From assembly GCF_008122525.1 (NCBI RefSeq), contig NZ_VSRV01000001.1:2542001-2606000 (forward strand): a stretch of 64,000 nt of DNA. Direction: 5' to 3'. The DNA is from Marinomonas sp. IMCC 4694 (GTDB taxonomy: Bacteria > Pseudomonadota > Gammaproteobacteria > Pseudomonadales > Marinomonadaceae). A program made the translations under genes and the position numbers. The notes under the pieces are model-generated. The model searched no databases, had not been told where the DNA came from, and was given only the letters and a program-made list of their open reading frames with translations. Numbering within the stretch: the first letter of the stretch is position 1; each line of letters opens with the position of its first letter. Positions 27,190 through 36,265 of this stretch are shown in pieces.

Positions 27190-28716
27190 ATGAAAAATAA
27201 GAATAACCTAAATCGTAAGGCCCATTTTTTGGGCACTAAGATCCGCAATCTGCGCAAACGCAACCGTTTAACGATGGAAGACCTGTCAGCAAGGTGCATA
27301 AAAATTGACGCAGAATCGGCTCCTTCTGTGTCGTATTTATCGATGATAGAGCGAGGCAAACGCATTCCCAGTGAAGACGTTTTAGAAGTCATCGCTAATG
27401 TTTTTCAGAAAAACGTCGAATGGTTTTTAGATGACATCCCCGAAGAAGACGCCATCACGCCGTCAAAAGGCTCCGGCGGCGGCATTAATGGCATGGCGTT
27501 AGAGCCCAATTTCTTGTTCTCTAAAGACATTTTACAAATCGCTATTCCCGAAATGTTGTCTCAAACTGGCACCAGTGGTCGCCAATTTGCGCATTTATTG
27601 ATTCGCGCTCACCAGGAACACCACCAAAATCACTTCCCCGATTTAGAGCGCGCCGCTGAGGAAGTTGGATTAAAACGCTTACCGTTAAGCCTTGATGATC
27701 TTGTTGCCATCACCAAACACATGGGGTTACAAATCAAATGGTTCCGCAAAACACCGCTGACGGTAGTGCAAGAAATTGGCACTCACGAAAACAACGTTGT
27801 CACGTCATTTTTTGATCCGCCCAATACCATTTACATTAATCAAATCATGAAGACTCAGCCGCAACGCTTAAAATACAATTTAGCGGTTCACATCGGGCAT
27901 GCGGTGTTGCATGACAAAGATGGCCTGAAAAACATCTTGGTCACTGGACGCAATGAAATTTCGCCTTTGCAGGCTAAAAACACAAAAATTCAATCTTCAG
28001 GAATGGATGCGCAGGATATTTTGTTCGCTTGGCGAGATTTTGAATGCAGCTTTTTTGCAGGGGCTTTATTGTGCCCTAAAGTCCCTTTTCGACACATGCT
28101 CGATCGCAACGGTTACGAGATCAACACCGCAAAACTCGCCGGCGTATCGGAATCAGTGGCCATGCGCCGCATGACCGCCGCGTCACCTTATCCTCATTGG
28201 CATTATTTTGATGCCTACGCACCGGGTAAACTCAAAGCCGTGTATCGTGGCAATGGCATCCCTTTACCTTGGGGCAATATGAGCTTAGTCGAAGACCCTT
28301 GCCATCATTGGGCGGTGTTCCGCAAAATAAACGAGGCGAGCACTGGATCCTCCGCGCAAATTTCGATCTTAAACGTTGCCGATGAACCCCGAATTTACGC
28401 GTGTGAATCGGTTAAAGTGCAAGACCTTGCGGGCAACAGTCACGTGCTTTGCTCTGGCATTGACCTTAACCCAGCGATTGCCGCGCAAGGCCGAGACGCC
28501 ATTGCCATCGCGAATGACTTAAAACAAGCCTGCGTTAAAGGCGGAGGGTCGTCCCATATTCCTAAAAACATCAAAAAAGATCTGATGAGTGTGGCGAAAA
28601 TCCTCAATATTAACTGGGTAGAGCGCGGCATCGACAGCGACGCCAGACTCATTTGCTCCCGAGGCGCAGTATGCCCAAGATCACCAAGCTGTTACCAGCA
28701 ATGTCGAGAACGTTAA
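27190..28716 (+). CDS. ScfR/RamB-like XRE regulator (short-chain fatty-acid/glyoxylate control)
   Basis: 508 residues. Residues 10-75 are an XRE helix-turn-helix (LGTKIRNLRKRNRLTMEDLSARC ... SYLSMIERGKRIPSED). The middle is a degenerate IrrE/ImmA-like region (HIGHAVLH in place of HExxH). The C-terminus carries a Cys-rich segment (CSRGAVCPRSPSCYQQC) as in RamB/ScfR-type regulators of acetate, propionate and glyoxylate genes. Divergence from glcB-aceA fits that role. Activator or repressor cannot be told from sequence. Confidence 0.83.
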   Translation: MKNKNNLNRKAHFLGTKIRNLRKRNRLTMEDLSARCIKIDAESAPSVSYLSMIERGKRIPSEDVLEVIANVFQKNVEWFLDDIPEEDAITPSKGSGGGINGMALEPNFLFSKDILQIAIPEMLSQTGTSGRQFAHLLIRAHQEHHQNHFPDLERAAEEVGLKRLPLSLDDLVAITKHMGLQIKWFRKTPLTVVQEIGTHENNVVTSFFDPPNTIYINQIMKTQPQRLKYNLAVHIGHAVLHDKDGLKNILVTGRNEISPLQAKNTKIQSSGMDAQDILFAWRDFECSFFAGALLCPKVPFRHMLDRNGYEINTAKLAGVSESVAMRRMTAASPYPHWHYFDAYAPGKLKAVYRGNGIPLPWGNMSLVEDPCHHWAVFRKINEASTGSSAQISILNVADEPRIYACESVKVQDLAGNSHVLCSGIDLNPAIAAQGRDAIAIANDLKQACVKGGGSSHIPKNIKKDLMSVAKILNINWVERGIDSDARLICSRGAVCPRSPSCYQQCRER

Positions 28717-28749
28717 TTCGCTATGAAAAGCGAGACGCAACGATGACGA

Positions 28750-29955
28750 TCAAGTCACCTTTTGGTAACGTTTAAGGCGTTCCGTCGTCACGACTATGCC
28801 CACACCAAACATCAGTAAAATGAAGGGCAACACGGCGAAAGACACCACCTGTGCAACGGCACCTAACAAAGGCGGCACGACCATAATGCCAATGTAAGCG
28901 GTCGCCATCGACATGCCAATAATAGCTTGTGAAGCATCAATGCCGAAGCGTTTAGGCGTCAAATGAAGCGTGTTGGGGAAAATGGGCGCACAACCCAGCC
29001 CAATAAAAATCAAGCCGGTTTTGGCCCAAATGGCTGAAAATGGCAGGGCCAACATGACACAGCCCAACAATATAATCGCGCTTCCATAGCGTATGAGCGT
29101 TTCTGCCGCTATGTGGTCCGATACCGCACCACACGCAAAACGCCCAACGGTGATACCCAAAAAGAACATCGCCACCCAAAAAGCGGCGTCCACCGGCGGT
29201 GTATTTTTTTCAACCGTTAAAAAGCTAGCCGCCCACAACCCTGTACCAATTTCGATCGCGCAATAACAAAAAAACATCGCCAACTGAAGAGAGACGCCCT
29301 GTATTTTCAATGCACTCATGTTAGTGACCAAAGGCAAAACCTGTTCTTTTATTTGCTCTTCTTTTTGCTCTTCTTTTTGCTCTTCTTTTTGCGCCGGCCC
29401 AGACGGGATAAGCACCACTTTTCGCCACAAAGGCAATGCTGCAAATAACACCACCACCAAAGAAAACTGTAGATACGCAATCATGGCATAACCATCACGC
29501 CAGCCTTCTTGAAACAGAAGATAATTTGCAATAATTAAGGGTCCAGTGGTGGCACCCACCCCCCAAAAGGAGTGTAAATAATTCATATGCTTAGCTTTGT
29601 AATGCACGGCAACAAAATTATTTAAGGCCGCATCAACCGCTCCCGCACCAATGCCCAAGGGCACCGCTAATAACATCAAGGCCAGAGTTACATTGGCCAT
29701 ACTAAACCCAAACAGCGCGCCAGCGGTTAGCAACACACTAAAAGCGACTACTTTTCCCACACCAAAGTGACGCATCATTTTGGTCACGCCAAGGCTAGAA
29801 ATAACCGTTCCAGCACTGATAAATAGCGAAATCACACCCGCAAATTCCAAGGGGGCATGCAAATCTTCACTCATCACTGGCCAAGCTGCCCCCAGCACCG
29901 CATCCGGTAAACCCAAGCTGATAAAAGCCATGTAAATAACAAACAGCAACAACAT
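28750..29955 (-). CDS. MFS-family permease with a KEEQ-repeat cytoplasmic loop
   Basis: About 400 residues and twelve helices. The start YMAFISLGLPDAVLGAAWPVM is typical of the sugar/FucP-like MFS group. The central loop between helices 6 and 7 contains three exact KEEQ-type repeats, unusual for the family and encoded by a 12-base tandem repeat. The frame is open to 30051; the ATG at 29955 has GGGGTG upstream and puts the first helix at the N-terminus, so I use it. Divergent from an AraC regulator, which is its likely controller. Substrate unknown. Confidence 0.8.
   Translation of the reverse strand: MLLLFVIYMAFISLGLPDAVLGAAWPVMSEDLHAPLEFAGVISLFISAGTVISSLGVTKMMRHFGVGKVVAFSVLLTAGALFGFSMANVTLALMLLAVPLGIGAGAVDAALNNFVAVHYKAKHMNYLHSFWGVGATTGPLIIANYLLFQEGWRDGYAMIAYLQFSLVVVLFAALPLWRKVVLIPSGPAQKEEQKEEQKEEQIKEQVLPLVTNMSALKIQGVSLQLAMFFCYCAIEIGTGLWAASFLTVEKNTPPVDAAFWVAMFFLGITVGRFACGAVSDHIAAETLIRYGSAIILLGCVMLALPFSAIWAKTGLIFIGLGCAPIFPNTLHLTPKRFGIDASQAIIGMSMATAYIGIMVVPPLLGAVAQVVSFAVLPFILLMFGVGIVVTTERLKRYQKVT
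29355..29392. repeat. 12-base tandem repeat inside the MFS gene
   Basis: Three perfect copies of GCTCTTCTTTTT (29355-29366, 29367-29378, 29379-29390) plus two bases. On the coding strand they encode repeated Glu-Glu-Gln-Lys units. Copy-number change would stay in frame. Confidence 0.95.
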
Positions 29956-30085
29956 GATGACACCCCATACAAATAATTTTTTTAAGACAATACCGCCTAT
30001 GGTATTTTTCTTATAGGTATATACTCGCTTAAACCATAACAATACTATCAAGATTCAGATACGGCATTTAAAAGCAAGGCACAGC

Positions 30086-31012
30086 ATGCAAATTTATAAA
30101 ATTGAAACCGAAGAAAATGGCAGAGAGCTCACCATTCACGGATCCCACGATTTCCCATGCGCTTCTTATGATGAACGGTTTTCGCAATTCTTTGGCAATG
30201 AGGTGTCGTGGCATTGGCACGATGAGATTGAAATTGTTCTTGTCATAGAAGGGGCCACGCGGGTGGAATGCCTTGATAAAAGCGATGTCGTTCAAGCGGG
30301 CGAGATGATTTTTATCAACGCCAATACGCTCCATAAGCTCACGAACCACGGAACGGACGATTGTCGAATTCTTAATGTGGTGTTCCATCCTCACCTGCTT
30401 GGCGGCACGCAATATGGGCGAGTTTACAAAAAACACGTCGCTCCTATCGTCCAAAATAAAGAGTTGCTATCCTATAAGTTTTCCGATCAGGCCGATAAAC
30501 CCGCTTGGCATCGGTCTGCGATAAACGAGATGGAAAAGGCTTTTCAGGTGTGGCAGTCAGAGCGTACGGATCGCGAGTTTTACATGAACATTGCTTTAAT
30601 GACCTTTTGGCACGTATTTTCATCCCATTTTCCCTCTGTGCCGTTCAGCCCCACAACCTCTAAAAGTAATGAAAAGAGAGTGCAATCTTTGCTCAATTTC
30701 ATTCATTGTCATTATGAACAGCGCCTTTCTATCGCCGAGATTAGTGAGGCGGCCAACATCAGTGAAAGTGAGTGTTTTCGTGTGTTTCGTCACGCCTTGA
30801 GCTGTACACCCAATCAGTATTTATTGCATTACCGATTGCGCAAATCCGCTCAGCTTCTCACCGAAAGCCGCAAACCCATTGCCGATGTTGCCCATGAAAC
30901 AGGCTTTAACTGTGCGGCCTACTTTGCTAAAAAATTCAAACTGACCTTTGGAACAACTCCCAACCAATTCAGAAAAAAGGGGGCTGAAAAAGTCGGAATT
31001 AGCGAATCCTGA
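30086..31012 (+). CDS. AraC-family regulator with N-terminal cupin domain
   Basis: 308 residues. An N-terminal cupin sensor (WHWHDEIEIVLVIEGATRVE, QAGEMIFINANTLHKL) spans about 35-110. The C-terminal double helix-turn-helix (about 195-295) has LSIAEISEAANISESECFRVFRH and IADVAHETGFNCAAYFAKKFKLTFGTTPNQFRKK. The cupin's HWH...E residues suggest a sugar or small-molecule pocket. It is divergent from the MFS permease, which it probably activates in response to the transported compound. Confidence 0.87.
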   Translation: MQIYKIETEENGRELTIHGSHDFPCASYDERFSQFFGNEVSWHWHDEIEIVLVIEGATRVECLDKSDVVQAGEMIFINANTLHKLTNHGTDDCRILNVVFHPHLLGGTQYGRVYKKHVAPIVQNKELLSYKFSDQADKPAWHRSAINEMEKAFQVWQSERTDREFYMNIALMTFWHVFSSHFPSVPFSPTTSKSNEKRVQSLLNFIHCHYEQRLSIAEISEAANISESECFRVFRHALSCTPNQYLLHYRLRKSAQLLTESRKPIADVAHETGFNCAAYFAKKFKLTFGTTPNQFRKKGAEKVGISES

Positions 31013-31137
31013 TATAAACTGACGCGTACTTTACGGTGTTTGACAGGAAAATGTCATTTATACGCAATCAGGCCTATCGAAACGAACACACACGTATTAA
31101 AATTGCGCGCATTCCCTCCCCTTAGTAAGGATTTTTC

Positions 31138-32349
31138 ATGACTTTGTCGACCGGTAAGCCAACTAACGTTGTCGTGGTTAGTAACTCTTCCGATAATCCA
31201 TTTGCGATTGATATTGCGTATGCCATGGGCCAATACGATGACATCGCTGATTTGATCAGTATGAAGCAATTCATGAACTCTGAATTCTGCCCTCGATTCA
31301 TTTCAGATGAGGCAGATTTTGCGAATATTGGCCGCAAGCTGAAGGGAAAATCGGTCATTATTGTCAGTACGGGAAGCCATGTAAAAAGTCGCCAAGAATT
31401 GGCCATGACCAACCTTATCATTGCACGTGCCGCCAAAGAAAATGGGGCCGCTCGCGTTATTCTTGTCGAACCCGATTTGTTTTACAGTGCACAAGATCGT
31501 GGTCCTCATCAAGATTTAGGGGAAACCAATTTTGAACGCGACATAAAAGACGTAAAGAAGTTTGATGGCCAGCCATTTACCGCGAAACTTTACGCTCAGC
31601 TATTAAAACTGTCTGGTGTGGACACCGTCATGACGATTCACAACCATTCAGATTCGGTTCAAAAAATGTTTACCGAAGTATTCGAAGGCGATTTCCATAA
31701 CTTAATCCCTTATGAAATTTATGCGCATTACTTACTGAACTCCAATATTTTGGATTACGGCGATGACGGTGAAGGTCTTGTTTTATGCGCACCTGACAAA
31801 GGCGCTCGTGATTTTGTCAAAGAAATGTTCAATAAACTGGGACTTCGCAAAGCCAAGTTTATTATGCTCGACAAAGAACGTACCAACGAACGTAAGGTAG
31901 AAATCACCCTTCACCGAGAAAGCGAACATACCTTTGATGGCCTAGATGGCGCCAGTATTGTTTTGTTCGACGATATGGTTCGCACTGGCTCAACCGTCGT
32001 AAAGTCCTGCCAATTCTTACAGCAGATCAACCCAAAACGCATGGTGTTTGCCGTGTCTCATTTTTACGCTAGCGACGAAGGTCGTGAGCGGATGGCACAC
32101 CCCGCTTTGGGCGAAATCTTAACACTTAATACCTTACCGACGATTTTGAATCGTGATGAGCAAGGCCGTTTGCGCAAAAAAATGGTCGTCTTGAAGGTCG
32201 AAAAATGGCTTGCTCAGGAGCTTTGCAACATTCTTGATTTGCCACAAACCCAAGAAGCCAACCCTTACAAAATTGATATGTCGTCTAAAAACCCTCGTTT
32301 TAAACGCAAAATTTGGTTCAGTGAAGAACTGTCTGAACTGAAAAGCTAA
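31138..32349 (+). CDS. Ribose-phosphate pyrophosphokinase-like protein (long, divergent form)
   Basis: 403 residues, against about 315 for classical Prs. It has a phosphoribosyltransferase fold with the PRPP loop IVLFDDMVRTGST near the C-terminus and an N-terminal half with VSNSSDNPFAIDIAYAMG and VSTGSHVKSRQELAM. Where Prs has YARQD in the ATP site, this has YSAQDRGPHQ. It belongs to a divergent Prs-like group; whether it makes PRPP or acts in regulation cannot be decided here. Single gene after an SD-like AAGG; bidirectional terminator follows. Confidence 0.72.
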   Translation: MTLSTGKPTNVVVVSNSSDNPFAIDIAYAMGQYDDIADLISMKQFMNSEFCPRFISDEADFANIGRKLKGKSVIIVSTGSHVKSRQELAMTNLIIARAAKENGAARVILVEPDLFYSAQDRGPHQDLGETNFERDIKDVKKFDGQPFTAKLYAQLLKLSGVDTVMTIHNHSDSVQKMFTEVFEGDFHNLIPYEIYAHYLLNSNILDYGDDGEGLVLCAPDKGARDFVKEMFNKLGLRKAKFIMLDKERTNERKVEITLHRESEHTFDGLDGASIVLFDDMVRTGSTVVKSCQFLQQINPKRMVFAVSHFYASDEGRERMAHPALGEILTLNTLPTILNRDEQGRLRKKMVVLKVEKWLAQELCNILDLPQTQEANPYKIDMSSKNPRFKRKIWFSEELSELKS

Positions 32350-32384
32350 AAGAATGCGACTACCCTGATCTAAACAGCAACAAT

Positions 32385-32412
32385 AAAAATGCCGCGATTA
32401 AGCGGCATTTTT
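32385..32412. terminator. Bidirectional rho-independent terminator
   Basis: Eleven-base perfect stem AAAAATGCCGC / GCGGCATTTTT with a six-base loop. It lies between the convergent PRPP-synthetase-like gene and the next minus-strand gene. The A/T flanks give U-tracts on both strands. Confidence 0.9.
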
Positions 32413-32437
32413 GTGTCTGTTCGATTTAATCTGATTG

Positions 32438-33022
32438 CTAGGCACGAAAAGCCAGCAATAATATATCTTTAATTTTACGATCGATGTCCACTTGGGCTGT
32501 ATCAAAGTCCGCACGCTCCACCTGATATAAAAAAGGCTTCACTGTACGCAATTTTTTAATCGCTTGTGGGTCTTCCGCCAACAACACAGCCACGTAAGAG
32601 AACGCATCATAATAGGGAAAGGCCTGCTCACGCAACCCATTCAAATATGAGTCGACCGACGCTTCGCCAAACACTTGTTTAATGGCAGTAATCGCCCCAA
32701 AAACTGCAACGCCTTCACACAACGCAGGGATCTTTGCGCCATCAAAACCCACAGGATATTGACCGCGCACCGTCTCTTGGATGACATCCGCCAATAACAT
32801 AACATCATTACTGAATACACGAGCTGGCATCTGAATTTTATAACGATACGGCTCATCAGCCTGTTCAAATACCGCACTGGGTTTAGTGATGTCATCAAGG
32901 ACATAAAAGCCATCGAATGTCGCTTCTTCAACGGCTTCGCCAAAAAGAAACTCGACCGCAGGCAACCAAGCCGCACGCAACTTTTTCAGTTTATTCACTT
33001 CTATTGAGTAAGTGTCTGCCAC
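32438..33022 (-). CDS. Unrecognised soluble protein (about 194 aa)
   Basis: The frame is open from 33169, but the best start is the GTG at 33022, with AAGGAT 6-8 bases upstream. The product is acidic, lacks a signal peptide or helices of membrane type, and is rich in short helices (NKLKKLRAAWLPAVEFLFGEA; VDSYLNGLREQAFPYYDAFSYVAVLLAEDPQAIKKL). I do not recognise a family. Codon usage and base composition look like the neighbours, so it is probably a core gene of this lineage. Divergent from hupE. Confidence 0.6.
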   Translation of the reverse strand: MADTYSIEVNKLKKLRAAWLPAVEFLFGEAVEEATFDGFYVLDDITKPSAVFEQADEPYRYKIQMPARVFSNDVMLLADVIQETVRGQYPVGFDGAKIPALCEGVAVFGAITAIKQVFGEASVDSYLNGLREQAFPYYDAFSYVAVLLAEDPQAIKKLRTVKPFLYQVERADFDTAQVDIDRKIKDILLLAFRA

Positions 33023-33312
33023 AACTTTATCCTTATTTAATCCAAAAAAAACAAGCACTTGATGCACATGTACCGTACACGCCACATAAGGAGCCACTTT
33101 AGCATAGTGGACAATGCCAAGTAGAGAAAAAACCTTAAGTAACGCCTCGACGAAAAAACAACCGAACAAAAAAATCCAACACTGACCCTTTCATTCAATT
33201 TATCCTTTCAAGAGGTATGGTAGTATCATATACCCAGCCGCAAGAGCGGTGGTTTCAAGCAGACTGTTATCTAAGGGTCTTTACGTTCATCTATTTTTTT
33301 GGAGACAACACC

Positions 33313-33897
33313 ATGCGTTTATCTACGCTTAAAATGGGATTAGCCGCTCTTGTTGCCGCTATACCTGCTCTTGCATTCGCTCACCCAGGGCACGAACACA
33401 CAACGAGTTTCATGTCAGGGTTTACGCACCCAATGGGTGGCTTGGATCATTTATTGGCCATGTTAGCCATTGGCCTTTGGGCTGCTAACCTTGGCGGGCG
33501 GGCTATATGGGCGGTGCCTTCGGCGTTTGTTGGCACTATGTTAATTGGTGGCGCGTTAGCGGTTGCTGGCGTCCAAGTACCTTTTATTGAACAAGGCATT
33601 GTCCTGTCGGTTATTTTAATGGGGGCTTTACTTGTTGGAGCAGCGCGATTCCCTGTTGTCGCTTGCGCTGGTATTGCGGGATTGTTTGCGGTATTTCATG
33701 GCGCAGCACACGGTTTAGAAATGCCATTAAACGCAAACGGGGCAGAATATGCAGTGGGCTTTGCAGCCGCTACGGCGCTGTTGCACGTCACAGGGATCGG
33801 TTTTGGTATCGCTGTCGCCCGCTTCCAAGCCCCTGTAGTGACTCGCATAACGGGCAGCTTAATTGCTATTGCAGGGGTCGCACTCGCTCTCGCTTAG
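33313..33897 (+). CDS. HupE/UreJ-family nickel/cobalt permease
   Basis: 194 residues. A signal-like N-terminus ending in LAFA is followed at once by the metal-binding HPGHEH. HPMGGLDHLLAMLAIGLWA and FHGAAHGLEMP are the two family signatures. Five or six helices follow the leader. HupE/UreJ proteins mediate uptake of nickel or cobalt for hydrogenase and urease. No urease or hydrogenase gene is in the window, so the client enzyme is unknown. The ATG at 33313 follows GGAGA; an upstream start at 33217 would bury the leader and is rejected. Confidence 0.87.
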   Translation: MRLSTLKMGLAALVAAIPALAFAHPGHEHTTSFMSGFTHPMGGLDHLLAMLAIGLWAANLGGRAIWAVPSAFVGTMLIGGALAVAGVQVPFIEQGIVLSVILMGALLVGAARFPVVACAGIAGLFAVFHGAAHGLEMPLNANGAEYAVGFAAATALLHVTGIGFGIAVARFQAPVVTRITGSLIAIAGVALALA

Positions 33898-33914
33898 TCA
33901 TGATGCAACGCATG

Positions 33915-33954
33915 AAACCACGCCCTTACTTAATTGAAAACGGCGTGGTTTTTT
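33915..33954 (+). terminator. Rho-independent terminator after hupE
   Basis: Ten-base stem AAACCACGCC / GGCGTGGTTT with a 17-base loop, followed by T-rich sequence. Lies 17 bases after the hupE-type stop. Confidence 0.82.
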
Positions 33955-33988
33955 ACCGGAATACGGTGTCATCTTCCTTGAATAGCAA

Positions 33989-36199
33989 ATGAGTGATTCG
34001 TTGAAAAAAATAGCGTTTAACCAATATTCTGCCTTATTCCTTTCCTTGATCGTTTTTGGCATTGTTCTATTTTTGGGAATAACTTGGACCCAGTCCACCA
34101 TCAAATCCGTCATCGATCAACAACAATTTTTGTTGAGTGGCATTTCTCGTACACAAGCGTCTGTTTTAGAAAGGCGGCTCGCTTCGGCGTTTACTTCAGC
34201 CCAAATATTAGCGTACGAAGTCGAACAAAATAATGGCCAGATTAAAGGATTCCCTGATTTTGCCAGCAAACTGATTGAATCGATCGGCGGTATCGAAAAT
34301 CTTCAGCTAGCGCCAGACGGCATTATTTCAAACATCTACCCCCTTCTCGGTAATGAGGCAGCGATTGGCCTCGACATTCTTTCAAGCCCCAATTTTAAGA
34401 AAGAAGCTTCTCTGTCGATTACAAATCGCGAAATGTTTGTCATTGGCCCCGTCAATTTAGTTCAAGGTGGCGTCGCTGTGATCAGCCGAGCACCGATTTT
34501 CATCCACAAAGACACACAAAATGAATTGTTTTGGGGCTTCGCTTCGGCGGTCATTTATTTGGACGCGTTAATAGAGGCTACTCAGCTAAAATCCCTTGAA
34601 CATGAAGGCTATCAGTATCTGTTAAGTCGACAAAACTTGGCAGCTAAAACGGCGATTATTTTGTCTTCGTCGCACAGGCCATTAACCAATATTCTAGCCT
34701 CAACCGACCTCGTGCTTCCTGTTGGAACCTGGACATTAAGCGTCAGCCGAAATTTGGAAGTTTCACTAAAAGAAAGACAGTTAGCGGGCTACATCGTGAG
34801 TTTAATTGTCGCGCTGTTGATCGCTTTTTCTTTGTTTGCTATTTTAAGCCAGCCGTTAAAACTTAGAATTTTGGTGAAAGAAAAGACCGCCGAATTACAA
34901 GAACTGGCTTACAAAGACCCACTCACAGGTTTACCTAATCGACGATTCCTTCAGGACAGCTTGCCTCACATTCTCCATAACAATCAAAAACGCAAACGCG
35001 TTTCGGCCTTTATCTACTTTGACCTTGATAATTTTAAGCGCATCAATGACACCATAGGCCACGATGTAGGAGACCAAGTGTTGACCATTGCAGCCAATCG
35101 ATTAGAGGCACTTAAAAGTCTGTCTGATTTAGTCGCGCGACTTGGTGGCGATGAATTTGGCATTTTACTTGGTGACATCAACAACGCCAAGCAAGCCGAG
35201 AAACAAGCCGTTAGAATATTAGAGGCGATTCGTAAACCGGTAACAGTAGGCAAACAAAAATACATCCTTAGCACTTCATTAGGCATCGCCATGATTCCAG
35301 AGCATGGCTATGACTTGGTCACAATTATGCAAAACGCTGACATGGCGTTGTACCAAGCAAAACTGTTGGGAAAAAATCAATGCTGCTTTTACACGGAAAA
35401 TATGCGGATAAATACTCACAATCAAATCAAAGCGGAAGAAGATTTTAATCGTGCTTTGGAGAATAACGAATTTGAGATGTACTACCAGCCGCAGTTTACT
35501 CTTGCTACCAATCGCGTCTTTGGCGCAGAGGCGCTGATACGTTGGAACCATCCTCAAAAGGGGTTAGTTTTCCCTAATGATTTCATTCCTTTGGCAGAAA
35601 AAACGGGGAAGATGATACAACTGGGGTATTGGGTCTTAGAACACAGTTTTGCCTATCTCGCAAAACGCAAAGCAGAAGGCCGAGACGATATTCTGCTGCA
35701 TATCAATCTTGCTTCAGAACAATTGTCAGACCCTCACTTTGTTACTCTCGTTCAAAATTTGCTCGAAAAATATCAAGTTCCTGCTCAATTAATTGGTTTT
35801 GAAATCACGGAAACCTCCATTCTTGAAGACATTCAGCTTGCTAGGTCCTTGTTACAAGACCTTAAAGAAATGGGAATTTGTATCGCCATTGACGATTTTG
35901 GGACAGGCTATTCCTCGCTGTTCCAACTCAAAAATTTACCGGTAAATTTGCTCAAAATAGACCGCAGTTTTGTGATGGATTTAGAACATGATATGGACGA
36001 TCGTAAAATCGTTGAGGCCATTATCGCCATGGCTCATAAGCTAAATATAAAAGTCATTGCAGAAGGCATAGAAACCAGAGCGCAATGGAACATGCTTGCC
36101 TCTTTTCAGTGTGATTACGGCCAAGGGTATTACGTCAGCAAAGCGCTGACAGCAAGCGCTTTCAATGACGGTGTAATGGTTAGCCATGAAGACTCATAA
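33989..36199 (+). CDS. Membrane sensor with tandem GGDEF and EAL domains (cyclic-di-GMP turnover)
   Basis: 736 residues. A first helix lies near 12-32, a periplasmic sensing region of about 230 residues follows, and a second helix is near 265-287. The GGDEF domain (about 305-465) has the intact motif ARLGGDEFGIL and the fold signature DPLTGLPNRRFL. The EAL domain (about 480-730) has an intact GAEALIRWNHP and DDFGTGYSSLFQLKNL. Both active sites look complete, so it could make and degrade c-di-GMP or switch between the two. Single gene with its own terminator. Confidence 0.9.
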   Translation: MSDSLKKIAFNQYSALFLSLIVFGIVLFLGITWTQSTIKSVIDQQQFLLSGISRTQASVLERRLASAFTSAQILAYEVEQNNGQIKGFPDFASKLIESIGGIENLQLAPDGIISNIYPLLGNEAAIGLDILSSPNFKKEASLSITNREMFVIGPVNLVQGGVAVISRAPIFIHKDTQNELFWGFASAVIYLDALIEATQLKSLEHEGYQYLLSRQNLAAKTAIILSSSHRPLTNILASTDLVLPVGTWTLSVSRNLEVSLKERQLAGYIVSLIVALLIAFSLFAILSQPLKLRILVKEKTAELQELAYKDPLTGLPNRRFLQDSLPHILHNNQKRKRVSAFIYFDLDNFKRINDTIGHDVGDQVLTIAANRLEALKSLSDLVARLGGDEFGILLGDINNAKQAEKQAVRILEAIRKPVTVGKQKYILSTSLGIAMIPEHGYDLVTIMQNADMALYQAKLLGKNQCCFYTENMRINTHNQIKAEEDFNRALENNEFEMYYQPQFTLATNRVFGAEALIRWNHPQKGLVFPNDFIPLAEKTGKMIQLGYWVLEHSFAYLAKRKAEGRDDILLHINLASEQLSDPHFVTLVQNLLEKYQVPAQLIGFEITETSILEDIQLARSLLQDLKEMGICIAIDDFGTGYSSLFQLKNLPVNLLKIDRSFVMDLEHDMDDRKIVEAIIAMAHKLNIKVIAEGIETRAQWNMLASFQCDYGQGYYVSKALTASAFNDGVMVSHEDS

Positions 36200-36240
36200 A
36201 AAACCCAAGCCTCAAGTGCTCTCTCGACGCTTGGGTTTTG
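36199..36240. terminator. Terminator between the GGDEF-EAL gene and ask
   Basis: Stem AAAACCCAAGC / GCTTGGGTTTT around an 18-base loop, with A-rich and T-rich flanks. It serves convergent genes and probably works for both. Confidence 0.82.
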
Positions 36241-36265
36241 AAAAGAATAACACGTTTAAGCCTCG

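Noticed and set aside
29355..29392. Short tandem repeat as a CRISPR or regulatory array
   Set aside because: 12-base units without spacers, in frame inside an MFS gene.
33217..33312. Upstream start for the HupE-type protein
   Set aside because: It would place 32 residues before an evident signal peptide; the ATG at 33313 has a good RBS.
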